A stretch of 64,000 nucleotides of DNA from Guyanagaster necrorhizus (taxonomy: Eukaryota > Basidiomycota > Agaricomycetes > Agaricales > Physalacriaceae). The position numbers and the translations under genes were made by a program. The notes beneath the pieces are model-generated. The model was given only the letters and a program-made list of their open reading frames with translations. It did no database searches and was not told where the DNA came from. How positions within the stretch are numbered: the stretch's first letter is position 1; each line of letters starts with the position of its first letter. Where the stretch lies: the NCBI RefSeq assembly GCF_019112545.1, contig NW_025064899.1:209185-273184 (forward strand), given 5' to 3'. Below, piece by piece: positions 1-12,479 of this stretch.

Positions 1-859
1 GTGGCATCAATAAAAAAACGCGACAATAGCGGGTGTACGTGCCACCGCAGCGCGCGTGTCCTGGGCCGAATCTTCAGCACAATGGCGTTCTGAGAACAAG
101 AAATACACACATTTTTCGACCTGGACAAAGTTCTCGCACGAGGGAGGGGCGCCATACTCTTCCAAACAAAGGGTCACTCTGGGAGGATCACTGTCCCAGA
201 GCCATTTGAAGCCAACAAGGCCAATTGCTATAGATGCTTCACAATACAAAGCCGCAGTGAGAGCATTGACTCGTCATGCACAAGGGCCATTGGCAGCAGA
301 CCTATATTAACACGGCCGGTCACCATATATCCTTCACAATGAGAGAGCGTCTTACACCAAGGAGGGTTGAGGTACGCAGCACAGAGTTCCTTTTTGGTAG
401 GAAAAGAAGAAACTTTCAAAATCTGTGCATGTAATCAAATCACGAGCACCTCCGGCCCGGTGTCCGGGCCCAACCAACATCAACGCGGATGTTACAGCCA
501 AGTGTAAACTCCCGACGGGCGCACCGGTGAATATGGGTCTGTCGCAAGATTCGACCTGCACCTGAACGCCCTGTTTCGTGCGAGAAAGAGCCTTCATGAT
601 GGCTGATAACGGTCGTGTCTTGGCCCCATTTACATCTACAATGCTTGCTTCAGTTGCAAGATCCACCCGAGGTGGCGCTGTCGACGATGATGGACGTAAA
701 TGCGGGAATCTTAGCTCCTTTTTTCAGGTTCGTCGTCAATCAGCACACGGTCCGAGTAATTCTTCCTAGAAAAAAAGATAAGAAACTAGTCAACGTCGTG
801 GTCAGATGACTCCTGCTCACCCATATTACTCCTTGTAGTACGACGGCGCATTGAACGTG

Positions 860-1251
860 TCAATTGGCGACGAGGTCCATGAGGCAGTGGTAACCGTCAA
901 CAGTTAACAATTTCGCTCCTTTGCAGTCGATCACCAGAAGGACGATGGTAACCGTTCGCAAAGTATGCCCTTGTCTCTTCCTTGACTCTTTCAGGATCTC
1001 GTCAGTCCCCAGTTTGTTGACCTGTAAATTCTCTTTATAGATCCCGAGTTCAAGGATTGTTTAATCCTACATAAGTCAGATTTTCGGCTTTGATCGTGAT
1101 CGCTCGTTATAAAGTTCTCGTTTGCAAGAGCTTTCCATCTAGCAATGATGAGTCGCATTTCGACGGAGTCTGTGCCATCATAAAAATGTGACGTGTCAAC
1201 CTCCTCAAGTAAGTAGAGTGCTCCTCTGATGGGTCCTCGCACTTGAATCAT
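860..1251 (-). CDS. Possible minus-strand gene fragment, unrecognised
   Basis: Two adjacent minus-strand stretches read like coding exons. The first is an open frame from 1251 downward. The second could follow a plausible acceptor near 1026 (aatttacag) and runs in another frame to TGA at 860, with a hydrophobic segment of the form TIVLLVID. I do not recognise the product and could not fix the donor site or phase. The rest of 1-2247 shows only short, inconsistent ORFs and no gene I can support. This could be chance or a decayed gene. Confidence 0.2.
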
Positions 1252-2247
1252 AGGGAAGGTTAGTCGTAACTGTTACGCCTTGATATTATAGATGCAGCCA
1301 GGCTTCTCCATCGTTCACTTCAATTGCAAACAAGCCTGACTCATCGGCCATTTTCCCAGTGTCGACAAATGTCCTGTTGGGAGAATGTGGGAAAGACTAT
1401 ATATACATGCATACCGGACGATGATCAGTGACTGGAATGTAGTCCTGCAGAGTACTGGCTGCAGATCGACCATCTACCATCGGCAAGGCACGATGGGACG
1501 CGCAAGACGGTATCAGAAAATTTGGTCAAGAGTTCGTCTTCAGAGTTTAAATGTTTATGTTTAAGCTTTGATGACTAAGAAACCCAGAGAGGTTCAGGTG
1601 AGCACAGCAGCCATCAGATTCAGATTAAACCACAGACCATGCACACCGTATGAAATAGCACAAATCTACCGGTTACGGATGCGCCTCAGGACCCAAAGCG
1701 CTCTTTCATTTGGGAAAATGTACTGGTGAACTTGTTTGCCAGTCCAGTGTTTGATACATAGCGCGAGTGTTTCTATAGATCGATTTCGATCTTGACGTTC
1801 CGGAGTTCCGGCTCCGGATTCCCGCTCTGACCCAGCTTCTCCTTCCACGTTTCTGCGGTTAAATCCATCGGGTACCTTACCTCTCCGGTCGATATGTTTT
1901 CCTAACTAAGCCACGCCAGATCTTGTAACTGATCGTCTCTCCAGGACTTTTCCCAGCATACGCAGGAACTTTGCAGCGTATACGCTTCCCGGCCAAGACA
2001 AATGTCACTCGAACTGTTTAATTTCCTGATATTTCCAATTCAGGTCCGTATGGACCATTTCCGAAATCGATCCTCTGCATCTACCTCCACGGAGTCCGCG
2101 CAGAACGTCGCGTATCACTAACCGCACAAATATGATGTCAAATAACCATGACACAACCATACATGTTCCACGAATACTAATAGCAACCAAAACGGGTCTG
2201 GCGCTCCTTTACAGTACGCCAGCAAGCGCTTTCTGCGTAGAGCGGGG

Positions 2248-3226
2248 ATGACGAGCACAGAGGAGCCAAAACTCCCACTGGACATCCTCCGGGAACTCTT
2301 CGAATACGCCGCTAGGGCAGACAGACACGTCGCGTTAAACCTAGCCCGGGTATCAACCTGGGCTCGAGAATGGTGAGTACCAACGAACAATCTATCCACA
2401 ACACAACAGCTGACGCGACCCCTACAGGGTTGACCCAATCCTCTACCACGCCATCAGCCTCCACCGCGAAAGCACCATCCGCAACTTCCTCCGCACCACC
2501 AAAGAGAAGAAGCACGACTTCTTCCTCGACCACGTCAAGTCGCTCTACCTATCCGTCGACATCCACTCCGAGACGGACCGCATCGTCAAGATCCTGACCG
2601 CCTGCGCGCGCGTAACGCACCTAACGATATTCTTCGTGCCGACCTCCCAACACCAGTGCCATCCAAGCTGCCACTCGCCCGAACGGCTCGGGACAGCCGT
2701 CTCGAACCTCCGCCCCACGCACCTCTCCGTCTCGTTCCCCACCATCCTCCATGGGTTCTACCCCGAGCTCAAGCTGCCCTTCTATTCCCGGCTGACGCAC
2801 CTTTCCGTCGTGAACGACTCGACGGACTGGACCGCCTGGTCGGGGTTCAACTCGCTCCGCACTCTCACGCATCTCGCACTGGACGTCCGGCAGCCCGTAG
2901 ACGCGTCCAAGGCCGCGCGGATATGCACCTTCGTAGCGTCCATCCTACAACACTGCACGCAATTACGTATCTGCGTGCTATTACTCTTATTCACGGATGA
3001 TCCCCGCGACACCCGGGAACAGTTGCTCACTGCGGCTGAGGACCGTCGGGTCGTCTTTCTGAGAGAGACAGAACCGTTCAGGGATCGTGACGCGAGAGAG
3101 GAGCGGGTTCTCTGGGAAAAGGCCGAGTGGACGATGGCTACTACGTGCGAAGAGGACGAGTCGAGATCTTGTGCGTTTCTGGAATTCCTTTGCGGTTTGA
3201 TGGATCGATCGCTTACATGCGTTTGA
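2248..3226 (+). CDS. F-box/LRR-style protein, two exons
   Basis: Exon 1 is 2248-2372, a 55-bp GT-AG intron follows at 2373-2427 (gtgagt...ctacag), and exon 2 is 2428-3226, giving 307 aa. The N-terminus has an F-box-like start (LPLDILRELFEYAARADR) followed by ALNLARVSTWAREW-V-DPILY. This is the pattern of a large Agaricomycete family in which a short F-box-like helix precedes degenerate leucine-rich repeats. Several spaced L-x-H-L-x-L/THL-x-L turns follow (near residues 85-200), which fits LRRs. Family members are presumed substrate adaptors of SCF ubiquitin ligases, but that role is inference here. The coding region is GC-rich with normal CpG content, unlike the transposon nest to its right. 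The start is the first ATG in frame; the intron removes an in-frame TGA. Confidence 0.72.
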
Positions 3227-4434
3227 GACCAGTGGCTATGGTAATCGATTTATAGATATCGTCTGCGGCAGGAGGGGGGGGGGGGTTAGTCCGCGGAGAA
3301 CGAGGACTATGAGATCCCCGTTGCGTGCACTTGTGAAGATCAGCTTCCAGCGTTTGTCAGACCTTTAGATCCCGTCATAAACACGTTTATGAAATGTCAA
3401 AACAAAAAAGCGCGCGTTCTTTCTTTCCACTTCCCGCGGAGATAGTGAATTGGCTGACTTGGCAGTCTGAATCGGCACCGACCTTTTGGGATTGTTATAG
3501 GCATAACCTCTGGGAGCTTTATCGAACCAGGGGCGAGTTAAGAACAATAACAACAACAACCATCAACGATCCCATTCCTCCCCAGTCCTAAGACTCCACT
3601 CATATTTATAACCTCTATTCTCTAATCAACCACATCTACTCATGCCTATTGTTATCAAACAAACCAACCGAAAATCGACCATGGTCAATTCCGGCCCAAC
3701 TTTACTCGCTAGGCTCAATCAAGCTCAACGACATTCAGCAGGGAATTACAGGGCGCTTCGCATCATTGAAGAGGGACCTACGCCAGGTGACGGACGGAAC
3801 CTTTCGCCCAATTGAAACTGACTCTTCGAAACACACAGATGGCTTGCACCGAAGAGGGCATCTCGCCGACCTGAGGTCCTCACTCTACCGCTAGTATGAC
3901 CGACCACCGCACCAACTGCTGGACGGAACGGCGGATTCAGATGAAGATGGTATGCTCGCGTAGCCGAATTGGATGAACCCAGTGAATAAGATTGATCAAG
4001 TCGACGAAACTGACACGACCACTACTGTCCTTTTATTGTTTGCTACTAGTCCCAAGTCTAGCGCCATAACCTATATATATCAGTTCAAAAGTCCCCCCCA
4101 GTTATCCATCACTTCATTAGGTCTGATGCTCTTACTATCTTACTATGTCCATGTCCGTTCGCTGCAATCACAGCACCGGTCTACCCTTCCTCTGCTCCGT
4201 CCATCTCCGCCCTCAATACAAACTGAACGCACCATGCTCTCAAGATTGTACACGTAAATAGTGCAATTACATATCGAAATCCCTCTATTTTCGTCATCTC
4301 CGAATTGAAATCATCATCTACGGTGACTGGCCTGGCTGAATCACAGCTGGAAACTACAACATCTTTGAGGAGCACTCACAGCCTACCACCAGACCATGGA
4401 AGTGTGGTGTCCTCCTAGGTATGAAAGGATACTC
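3227..4434. other. Intergenic, no supportable gene
   Basis: Short ORFs occur (for example 3394-3591 and 3973-4257 plus) but show no recognisable domain, splice pattern or consistent frame. A G-run lies at about 3275-3286. CpG is present at normal levels, so this is not part of the decayed transposon block that starts at 4440. Confidence 0.6.
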
Positions 4435-4439
4435 AGATT
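4435..4439. repeat. Target-site duplication of element A (left copy, agatt)
   Basis: agatt directly precedes the 5' LTR of element A, and an identical agatt follows its 3' LTR at 12443-12447. A 5-bp duplication is the usual integrase footprint of Ty3/gypsy elements. Confidence 0.9.
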
Positions 4440-4874
4440 TGTTACGATTTTACCTTTTTCCTTTCTTTTTTCGCCTATGTATGCTTAGTCAGAGCCCAGA
4501 AAGGACGAACCATCAAGAGAGTGGGAAAGGCTTAGTCATCACAAGCCATCCACCCGCTCATTGCTCGATGACACACAATTACTTTTATGTATGGTCGTGA
4601 TGACCAAGGACAAAGAGCACAACAGCCAGAGGAGTACACAATTAGCCAGCATTATTATTAGTTCAGTCTGTACAGTATTTAAGGAGCTCGCTCTCACTGG
4701 TTGCAACCCAGCTTTGAGCTAAAGTTTATACACACTCATCCTACTCTCAAGCTATATCTATAAAGCCTTGAAACACTACAGCTGCTACACAAGTGGACTC
4801 TGATGGAAGGCTCAAATACAAAGCCATGTTAGTTTATCATGTGCTAGCTAATCATGTGTTGCTTGAGCCTAACA
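4440..4874 (+). repeat. 5' LTR of element A
   Basis: It begins tgttacgatttt and ends cctaaca, the TG...CA termini of an LTR. The matching 3' LTR is 12008-12442, the same length. Differences between the two are mainly acg/atg, tcg/ttg and gcc/acc style CpG changes. It carries two TTAGTCA motifs (4485-4491, 4532-4538) and a TATA-like box (tatttaa, near 4676) about 30 bp before the primer segment at 4710. Confidence 0.93.
4710..4722 (+). promoter_or_regulatory. Self-primer segment in LTR A
   Basis: agctttgagctaa pairs with the primer-binding site at 4876-4888 except for one U-G wobble created by C-to-T decay. See the intact pair in element C. Confidence 0.7.
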
Positions 4875-4875
4875 A

Positions 4876-4888
4876 TTAGCTCGAAGCT
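4876..4888 (+). other. Primer-binding site of element A
   Basis: ttagctcgaagct lies one base after the LTR end. It lacks the TGG start of a tRNA-type primer site. It is instead the reverse complement of a segment inside the LTR (Tf1-type self-priming). Confidence 0.75.
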
Positions 4889-4930
4889 TCTAGCTTCCCT
4901 TTCTCAAGCCCAATTGTGCTAAGAAACTGA

Positions 4931-6376
4931 ATGCCCCCTGCAACCTCTACTGACCTGAATTTTGACCATGAGTTCTTCAAACTCCTCTCCTCCATCATCA
5001 GAACATTGATAGGATTATTGGTGATCATCCAGCTGTGCCGGAGATGCCATTCAATCACTGCCTGAGCCCTCAGACATTACTATGAGTTTCAACACATCCA
5101 GACCATACTACAAAATGTAACCCCCAACCTCCCACTTCATGACATCCCCAAATCAAGAAGAACGACCCACCAGTCCCCAGAAGCTGGGCCTAGCAGCCCT
5201 TATCCAAGGGATGGTCAGGAAGAAACGAGAGGACAGCAATCCCCTCGACCTGGAAACCAGCATGCTAGCATCCCAGGAAGGCAGAGGATCTTTGTACCAG
5301 ATGCTGTCCTTCACAGAGAAGACCAGGACCTGTCTGAGGACTTCTTCGAGCAGTCCTCTTCCCCTGACCCTTCTTCTGCCCTCCATACCCATGGGATTGC
5401 CAACCATGCCTGGGACTCTCTCAATGCCCCTAGGATGGCTCGAGGATCCCAACCCACAACACCTGCTGAGAAGCCTCACAGCACCCCTGCTTCCAGCCAG
5501 CACAGCAGCCAGATGGGAGGTAACCAAACTGAGGAAGACCAATGACGAGTGTGGGAGGAGACCGTCCACTGATACTTCCCCATCTGGGACTTCACTGTCC
5601 CTTTCAACTATGACACAGCCATCTGACAAGAAGAACGAAGGCAGTGGAATGAGCCGCAGCCAGTACATGGTGAGTGTGAGGACCTGCAGGCAGCAGAGGA
5701 TTGACAGAGGAGGGAGGCTGCTGAGTATGATGAGCGAAACCAAGACCAGCAGTGAGAAACAGAGAGGAGGTGGTTGGCCTGTGCTGATGTCTCCAACTGG
5801 TATGGACTATGGCCCGAAGTCGCCAGCATACTCACCCTGGTACAAACCACTCCCTTCTGCTCATCCCCCATCTTCAGAGAACCAAGCTCTGGAATCAGTG
5901 TCTGGAGTGAGCGCTGCTACAGAGAGGAAACCTGCGCAGCTGAAGGAAGCACTGCAGAATCCTCCCCATGGCCCCCGACCCTCTAATATCCCCCTTCCTG
6001 AAGAACACCCAGTGCCGACACCAGGTTTGACAGTGATGAGTCCATCCTCAGACATTACAGGCTTCGAGTCTCTGGAAATGCCCATGTCCCCACTCAAGCA
6101 CTCCAGAGATTCCTTAGGAGCAGAGTGGTCAGACAACTTGTCAACAACAATGACTACCAGTGAAACATCCACCTCTATCGTGAGCAAGTGGAGGCAGTGA
6201 GAGCAATGGGTGAGAACCGCTACAACTCCAATATCAGCAGCCAGCCAGCTCCCACCTACAACTATCCACCAGGTCCTCCAGCTGCTGGACCGAGCACCCA
6301 GCCAGGGCAGCATGATGACAGTATGGCAAGAAGAGGTCAAGAGTTCTTATGGCCAGCCCATTGGTTCCCCCCTTGA
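4931..6376 (+). pseudogene. ORF1 of element A, decayed
   Basis: The first ATG after the LTR opens a frame matching ORF1 of element C. It has an N-terminal hydrophobic segment (ending GLLVIIQLC), a conserved NVTPNLPLHDI stretch, IANHAWDSLN, the VPFNYD motif before a charged helical region, and the LRVSGNAHV/ALQRFL block. The frame is broken by several TGA codons, many at positions where C has CGA. Its final TGA at 6374-6376 corresponds to CGA in C, so the original end lay further on, overlapping gag. The function of the intact protein is unknown; the membrane segment suggests a membrane-associated product. Confidence 0.6.
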
Positions 6377-8081
6377 GGAGGTCAACAAGGATGAGGAAGA
6401 AGAAATGGAGAGCAGTGAGCCACCTAGGGGCCTGCCCTATGACTTGCAGGAAGACACTGATGAAGAAGAGGTGAACCAGTTGGCACAGGAAGAGCAGATG
6501 CAGGAATACCAGGAGTATTCCCTGCATGGGGTAAATTTCTTATAGTGAGATGCTGATTGGGTAGCATCACCAATGGGACAAATATATTTGCATTCAGCTA
6601 CTAATGAACGAACAGAAGTTCTGAAATGGAAGGTGATGGAATACACCATCCAGCAATACAATCAACGACACTCTGAGTACCTGATCAGCTGGCTGCCAGC
6701 TTATCAGGCACCACTCATTGTATGACCAATGCTGCAGACTCCTCCCATTACACCAAGATGAGCCATATATCAGGCCCCATCGGTCTGAAGTACCCTTTCA
6801 AGCTCCAACTATTTGGTATAGACCACAGCAACCTGGCTAGTTCGCTTCCAAATCAGGCCAACAATACCCCCGAATCCTTGGACCAGCAGAGGAAGCCATC
6901 TTTTAGGGGGACAACCACCACTAGACCAGGCCAAAACAAGCGGAACAGGGAAGGAACCAATGTGGGATGATTCTGAGGCCATTCACCTCAGATTCACAGT
7001 ACAAGATGGGGTAATCATCTGAGTCGAGGAACCAAAAGGGAGCCCAATTGCCAACGACCAATCTCTACACTCTTTCCCTGGACCACCAGAGGAATGGCAT
7101 CAACCGCCATTTGATGGATGACCCAACCCAATGGGCACCCTACCTGACAATGCCAATGTCTTTCAGTGTCACCCCGACCTCCTCCAAAAGCCCTGTCCCT
7201 TCAAGGGAGCCTCAGATGACATTGACAGATTCCTGGTAGACTGTGAACAGTACTTCAAAGTCTACATCAGATACCTAGGAACTGACATGAACAAGGTCGC
7301 CTTCACTACCTTCTATTTAGAAGACAAGGCTAAAACATGGTGGATCCTTATCTCCCTGAACTTCCAATCAACCATGAGGAGCCACTACCATTATCCCTCT
7401 TGGCCAGTCTTTAAATGCATGCTAAACGACAAATTTATTGATCTGGTGGTACAAGAAGTATACAAGCAGAAGATCAAGGAGTATAAGATGGGAGATAAGA
7501 TGGTGACAGATTACTTCAACGAGTTGGAAAGACTCGCCAAGTTGGCCAGAATACAGGATGATGTCGTGAATGATGGCAGGATGGTTGAGGCACTCAAACG
7601 AGGAGTCTCCTTCTCATACCTCATGATGATTTCAGTGATGGGTGTCAAACTCTTGATGCTGGTTGGATACGATGAATGGAAAGAACAAATCATTGAGATG
7701 TATAAGGAGCAACAAAGGCAGAAAGCGGAATTGTTGATGTTGCAGGATTACACCAAGAAATCGATCCCGCCAACCCCAAACAAGTCAGGGCAAACTGCTG
7801 GGAGATCATCAGGACCCTCTACCACCCCCGCCTATGGAAGCCAGAAGACAGGGACCGGAACAACATACACTGGAGCAGGAAAGCCAATGGACATTGACCG
7901 AATGAAGAAGGAGAGAAAGTGCTTCAACTGCAGACAAAAGGGACACATGGCCAAGGACTGCCTGAAGAAGAAGCACACCAGAGAGGACATCCACACCCAG
8001 ATCACCGAGCTACAGAAGGAAGAAGAAGAGCTTGGCATGGAAATAAAGGTTGAGGAAGTAAAAGACTTGGCCAGTCAGTGA
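6312..8081 (+). pseudogene. Gag of element A, decayed
   Basis: This frame lies +1 relative to ORF1. A tandem ATG at 6312/6315 aligns with the gag start I propose in C. An acidic region (EEEEMESSEPP, EDTDEEEV) is followed by a clear retrotransposon gag domain from about 7131 (CHPDLLQKPCPFKGASDD, KAKTWWILISLNF). A CCHC zinc knuckle, CFNCRQKGHMAKDC, lies near 7920-7961 and is intact. The 7131-8081 half is a single open frame. The upstream half has stops such as TAG-TGA near 6543-6548, where C has a Trp codon and a non-stop codon. Gag would form the nucleocapsid-like particle. Confidence 0.85.
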
Positions 8082-11000
8082 GCAATTCTGCTGAGCTGGC
8101 CAAAGGACCAATAGGTGTGCTCCCCATAGCAGCTAGTCGGACTTATGGTACCTCTGTAGTTACAAATATGACACCGATATGTATGCATTTGAATATACCC
8201 CACCTAGTTACTCCACACACCCATGAATCGCAAGAAAAGATTCAATTGCCTATGGGCCGAACAGGGGCAGAGAGCCCCACAACTTGGCTCAAACCCTTCA
8301 AAACCAAGTGGAACTGGAGAGCTATCAGAGAAGCCAGGACAAAGGAAGCTGCAAAGGCCATATTAAAAGCCTGGGTCCATCGGACCCAAACAGAGGAGGC
8401 AGACAATGAAGCAGTAGAAAGAATGAAAAGAGTAGAGTGACACCAAGCTCTGGAATGGCTCGATGAGTTACATGCACCCCAAAAATTCATCTGTCACTCC
8501 AAGACTCCTGGCCAGGATCTGACCACAAAAGCCCAAATTGAAACCCTAACATCATGGGCCCTATACTCAGTCAATGCCTTGATTGACAGCAGCTGCACTG
8601 AGAGCTCCATAAACTGAGCCTTTGTCAATAAACACCAGCTTCCAACTCAGGCAACCACAGCCCCCATTCCAGTATACAATGCCGATGGGACAAAGAACCA
8701 AGCAAGGTCGATCACTGAGTTCATCAAGATCCATCTCACTATTGGAGATCATTCCAAATGAATCGACCTAGCCATAACAGACCTGGGAACCAAGAAAGTC
8801 TTCCTAGGCCACGATTGGCTCATACAACATAACCCACTGGTAAACTGGAAGACCAGATGAATTACTTTTGCCTGGTGTTGATGCTGAAAGATCCCCTTCG
8901 AACTGCCTGATGAAGATCCAGAGGACTGCTGGGATGAGGAGATGGAGGATGGAGAGACAATTCTCGCAATCGACCTACAAAGAGAAATACACATTTGGAC
9001 CATCCATCATGCCAATGACTTGGCAGCTAAAGCCAGGGAAGGAAAAGAGGAGAAAACCTTTGAAGAGATGGTACCAGAGTGGGCACAGGACTATCAAGAT
9101 CTTTTTGAAAAGGAAAGATTTGATGAACTCCCTGCCCCAAAACCCTGGGATCATGCTATTGAGCTAATCCCAAATGCGAATGCCAACCTTGATTGCAAAA
9201 CCTATCCCCTTGGCAATCAGGAACAACAAGAACTCGACCAGTTCTTGGACGAGAACCTTTCCAGTGGAAGGATATGGCCATCAAAATCCCTGATGGCATC
9301 ACCATTCTTCTTTATCAAAAAGAAAGATGGGAAACTCTGACCAGTCCAGGACTACCAGAAGTTAAACAAAATGATGATCAAAAACCGGTATCCCCTTCCC
9401 CTGATCTCGGAGTTAATGGACAAGCTCTGAGGCACCAAGTACTACACCAAGTTGGACGTCTGCTGGGGGTACAATAACATTCGGATAAAGGAGGGGGATG
9501 AGTGGAAGGCTGCCTTCTGAACAAATCAGGGGTTGTTCAAACTGACCATAATGTTTTTTGGCCTCACCAACTCTCCTGCAACCTTCCAGTGGATGATGAA
9601 CAACATATTCAAGGACCTCATTGCCACTGGGAAGGTTACAATTTACCTTGATGACATCCTCATCATGTCGCAAACAAAGGAGGAACACAGGAAGCTTATA
9701 TGACAAGTGCTGGCCCTTATGAGAAAGCACAAACTATTCCTTAAGGCTGAGAAGTGCGAGTTTGAGGTACTAGAAACGGAGTACCTCAGGGTGATCATCA
9801 GTGAGGGAAGTATCAGAATGGATCTGATCAAAGTCACAGGAGTGGTTGAATGGCCCAAACCAACCAAGAAAAAGGAATTATAGTCCTTTTTGGGCTTCAC
9901 CAACTTCTATCAAAGATTCATCCACAACTACAGTAAGGTCATATGACCTATGACCCAGCTCACTGGCAATGCCCCCTGGACTTGGGGGGTTTTCCAACAG
10001 TCCACCTTCACCGACCTGAAGAAATGATTAGCTGAGGATGTAGTCCTTGCTATTCCATCCCAGCATGGAAAATTCTGGGTAGAAGTGGACTCTAGTGAGG
10101 GAGCTATTGGTGTGGTACTATCCCAAGAGCAGGAAGGGAGGTGGCGACCAGTCACTTTCCTTTCCAAAGCCCTTACTGTCATGGAGCAAAATTATGAAAT
10201 ATACAACAAGGAATTGCTTGCTATAATGCTTGCCCTTGAAGAGTGGCAGCATTACCTGATTGGGGCAACCGAGGTCTTCGAGATCTGGACAGACCATCAG
10301 AATCTTTGGTACTTCTGACAACCACAAAAGCTAAACCAGCAACAAGCTTGATGGGTGATGGAACTCAGTCAATACCAATACACACTCCACCAGAAAGCAG
10401 ATACCACCAACAAAAAAGCTGACCTCCTGAGTCGATGGGCAGACCACAACCAAGAAGGGTCTGACAACAAAGGAGTTGTACTGCTGCACCCTGAACATTT
10501 CAGGGCCATGATAATGCTGACAGAGGAAGAGATCCATGAATAGATCAAAAGTGCAACAAGGGACAGCCACAAGTGGGATCAGCAGATTGTGCTGTTGCTC
10601 AACCATGAATGAGAGATAACAATGGAAGGAGGAATGATCTGCTATGATGAGCGGATCTACATTCCAAGGGATCTGAAATTATGTGGGGAAATCATGGCCA
10701 CCTGCTATGACCATGCCACTGCTAGACATCCAGGCATTGCAAAAACCAAAGAACTAGTGCTGTGGGAATACTGGTGGCCAAAACTCAGGATGGATGTCAC
10801 CACATACATCAAGGCTTGTGAAGTGTGCCAGAGGGGAAAAGCCTCCACTCGACTGTGGGCCACACCACTCCATCCAAATAAGGTACCATCAACACCATGG
10901 ATCCACATTTCAGTGGATATGATCACCAGACTGCCAGACTGCAACAGGTATGATGCCATCCTCATCATTGTTGATCACTTCTTGAAAGTGATCATTCCTG

Positions 11001-11974
11001 TCGCATGCTCCACTGAACTTACCTCTGAAGGATGGGCAAAAATCCTATGAGATGAAGTCTACACAAAGTATGGAATGCCACAAGTGGTCATTTCAGACTG
11101 AGGACCACAGTTCATATCGAAATTCTTAGACGACCTCTACCACCTATTACATATTCAGCAGAATGCCTCTACAGCATACTATCCTCAAACTGATGGGCAG
11201 ACAGAACAGGCAAACCAAGAGGTGGAGAAATACCTCTGCCTCTTCATCAATTATCGACAAGATGACTGGGTGGAATGGCTGGCCCTCACTGCCTTCCAAC
11301 ATAATAACCAAGTACACTCAGCAATGAGAAAAACACTGTTCTTCATCAACCATGGATGACACCTCTACATTGCTCAAACTAGCTGGTCTCGCATGTCCAT
11401 GCTGGTCTCCACTGACTTCACTGCTGAAATGACAAAAATTCACAGTGAAACAAAGACAGCATTAGAAAAGGCCACCTCAATGATGAAAGCACAATACGAC
11501 AAACACCAATGACCAGCCCACTCCTATTTAATACATGATAAAGTATGGCTGGACACAACAAACCTGCACCTCTCCAGACCCAAACAAAAACTTGCTGACA
11601 AGTGCACAGGCCCATTCCCAATCCTGGCAAAAATTGGGAACAGCACCTACAAGCTACAATTACCCACAACATGGAAAATCCATGACATCTTCAATGAAAC
11701 ACTCCTATCACCATACATCGCCCTCACTTTCCCTAACCAGAAAAGACCCCCCCCACTGCCCCTAGAGCTGATCGACGATGAAGAACATTATGAAGTCAAT
11801 CAAATCTTAAACCACAAACTATGAAAAGTCAAAGTGCAAAGAGGGAGGATGATGACCATGGTAGATTATCTCATCAGCTGGAAGGGGTACAGACCCAAAT
11901 CAAACCAGTGGGTAAACAAGAAGAATATGAACACAGACACCACCATATGCGACTATGAACTATCCCTAAATTAA
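8078..11974 (+). pseudogene. Pol of element A, decayed
   Basis: This frame lies -1 relative to gag and overlaps the gag stop. Domains in order: aspartic protease (ALIDSSC in place of DSG, near 8580), reverse transcriptase (YLDDILIMS near 9643), RNase H (EVDSSEGAIG, IWTDHQN), integrase zinc finger and core (VDMITRLPDCN; ISD-stop-GPQF; NQEVEKYL), GPY/F module and C-terminal chromodomain (DYLISWKGY). More than twenty in-frame stops, nearly all TGA at Arg positions of the relative C, make it non-coding. The frame ends at TAA 11972-11974, 33 bp before the 3' LTR. Confidence 0.93.
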
Positions 11975-11994
11975 GCCATCAGGATGATGGTCTT

Positions 11995-12007
11995 AAGGAG
12001 GGGATAA
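11995..12007 (+). other. Polypurine tract of element A
   Basis: aaggaggggataa directly abuts the 3' LTR, the expected plus-strand primer position. Confidence 0.65.
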
Positions 12008-12442
12008 TGTTATGATTTTTCTTTTTTCCTTTCTTTTTTTGCCTATGTATGCTTAGTCAGAGCCCAGAAAGGATGAACCATCAAGAGAGTGGGAAAGGCT
12101 TAGTCATCACAAGCCATCCACCTGCTTGTTGCTTGATGATGCACAATTACTTTTATGTATGGTTGTGACGACCAAGGACAAAGAGCACAACAACCAGAGG
12201 AGTACACAATTAGCCAGCATTATTATTAGTTCAGTCTGTACAGTATTTAAGGAGCTTGCTCTCACTGGTTGCAACCCAGCTTTGAGCTAAAGTTTATACA
12301 CACTCATCCTACTCTCAAGCTATATCTATAAAGCCTTGAAACACTACAGCTGCTACACAAGTGGACTCTGATGGAAGGCTCAAATACAAAGCCATGTTAG
12401 TTTATCATGTGCTAGCTAATCATGTGTTGCTTGAGCCTAACA
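12008..12442 (+). repeat. 3' LTR of element A
   Basis: Same length (435 bp) and ends as the 5' LTR. It has lost more CpG than the 5' copy (for example tttgcc for ttcgcc, gatgaac for gacgaac). agatt follows at 12443-12447. Confidence 0.93.
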
Positions 12443-12479
12443 AGATTGTCCAATGACTGACAGTAACTGACAAATGGAA

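Larger units (their letters stand above)
4440..12442 (+). mobile_element. Element A: complete but decayed Ty3/gypsy chromovirus-type retrotransposon
   Basis: This 8003-bp element has two LTRs of exactly 435 bp (4440-4874 and 12008-12442), flanked by the 5-bp duplication agatt. Order: LTR, self-complementary primer-binding site, ORF1, gag, pol, purine tract, LTR. All reading frames are broken, mostly by TGA where the younger copy C has CGA, plus a few TAG from TGG, CGG or CAG. No large deletion is visible, so it decayed by point mutation after inserting as an intact element. It is intermediate in age between C (youngest) and B (most CpG-poor). Confidence 0.93.

Noticed and set aside
5153..5743. 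196-codon minus-strand ORF in element A
   Set aside because: Antisense to ORF1/gag; open because of base composition, with no domain.
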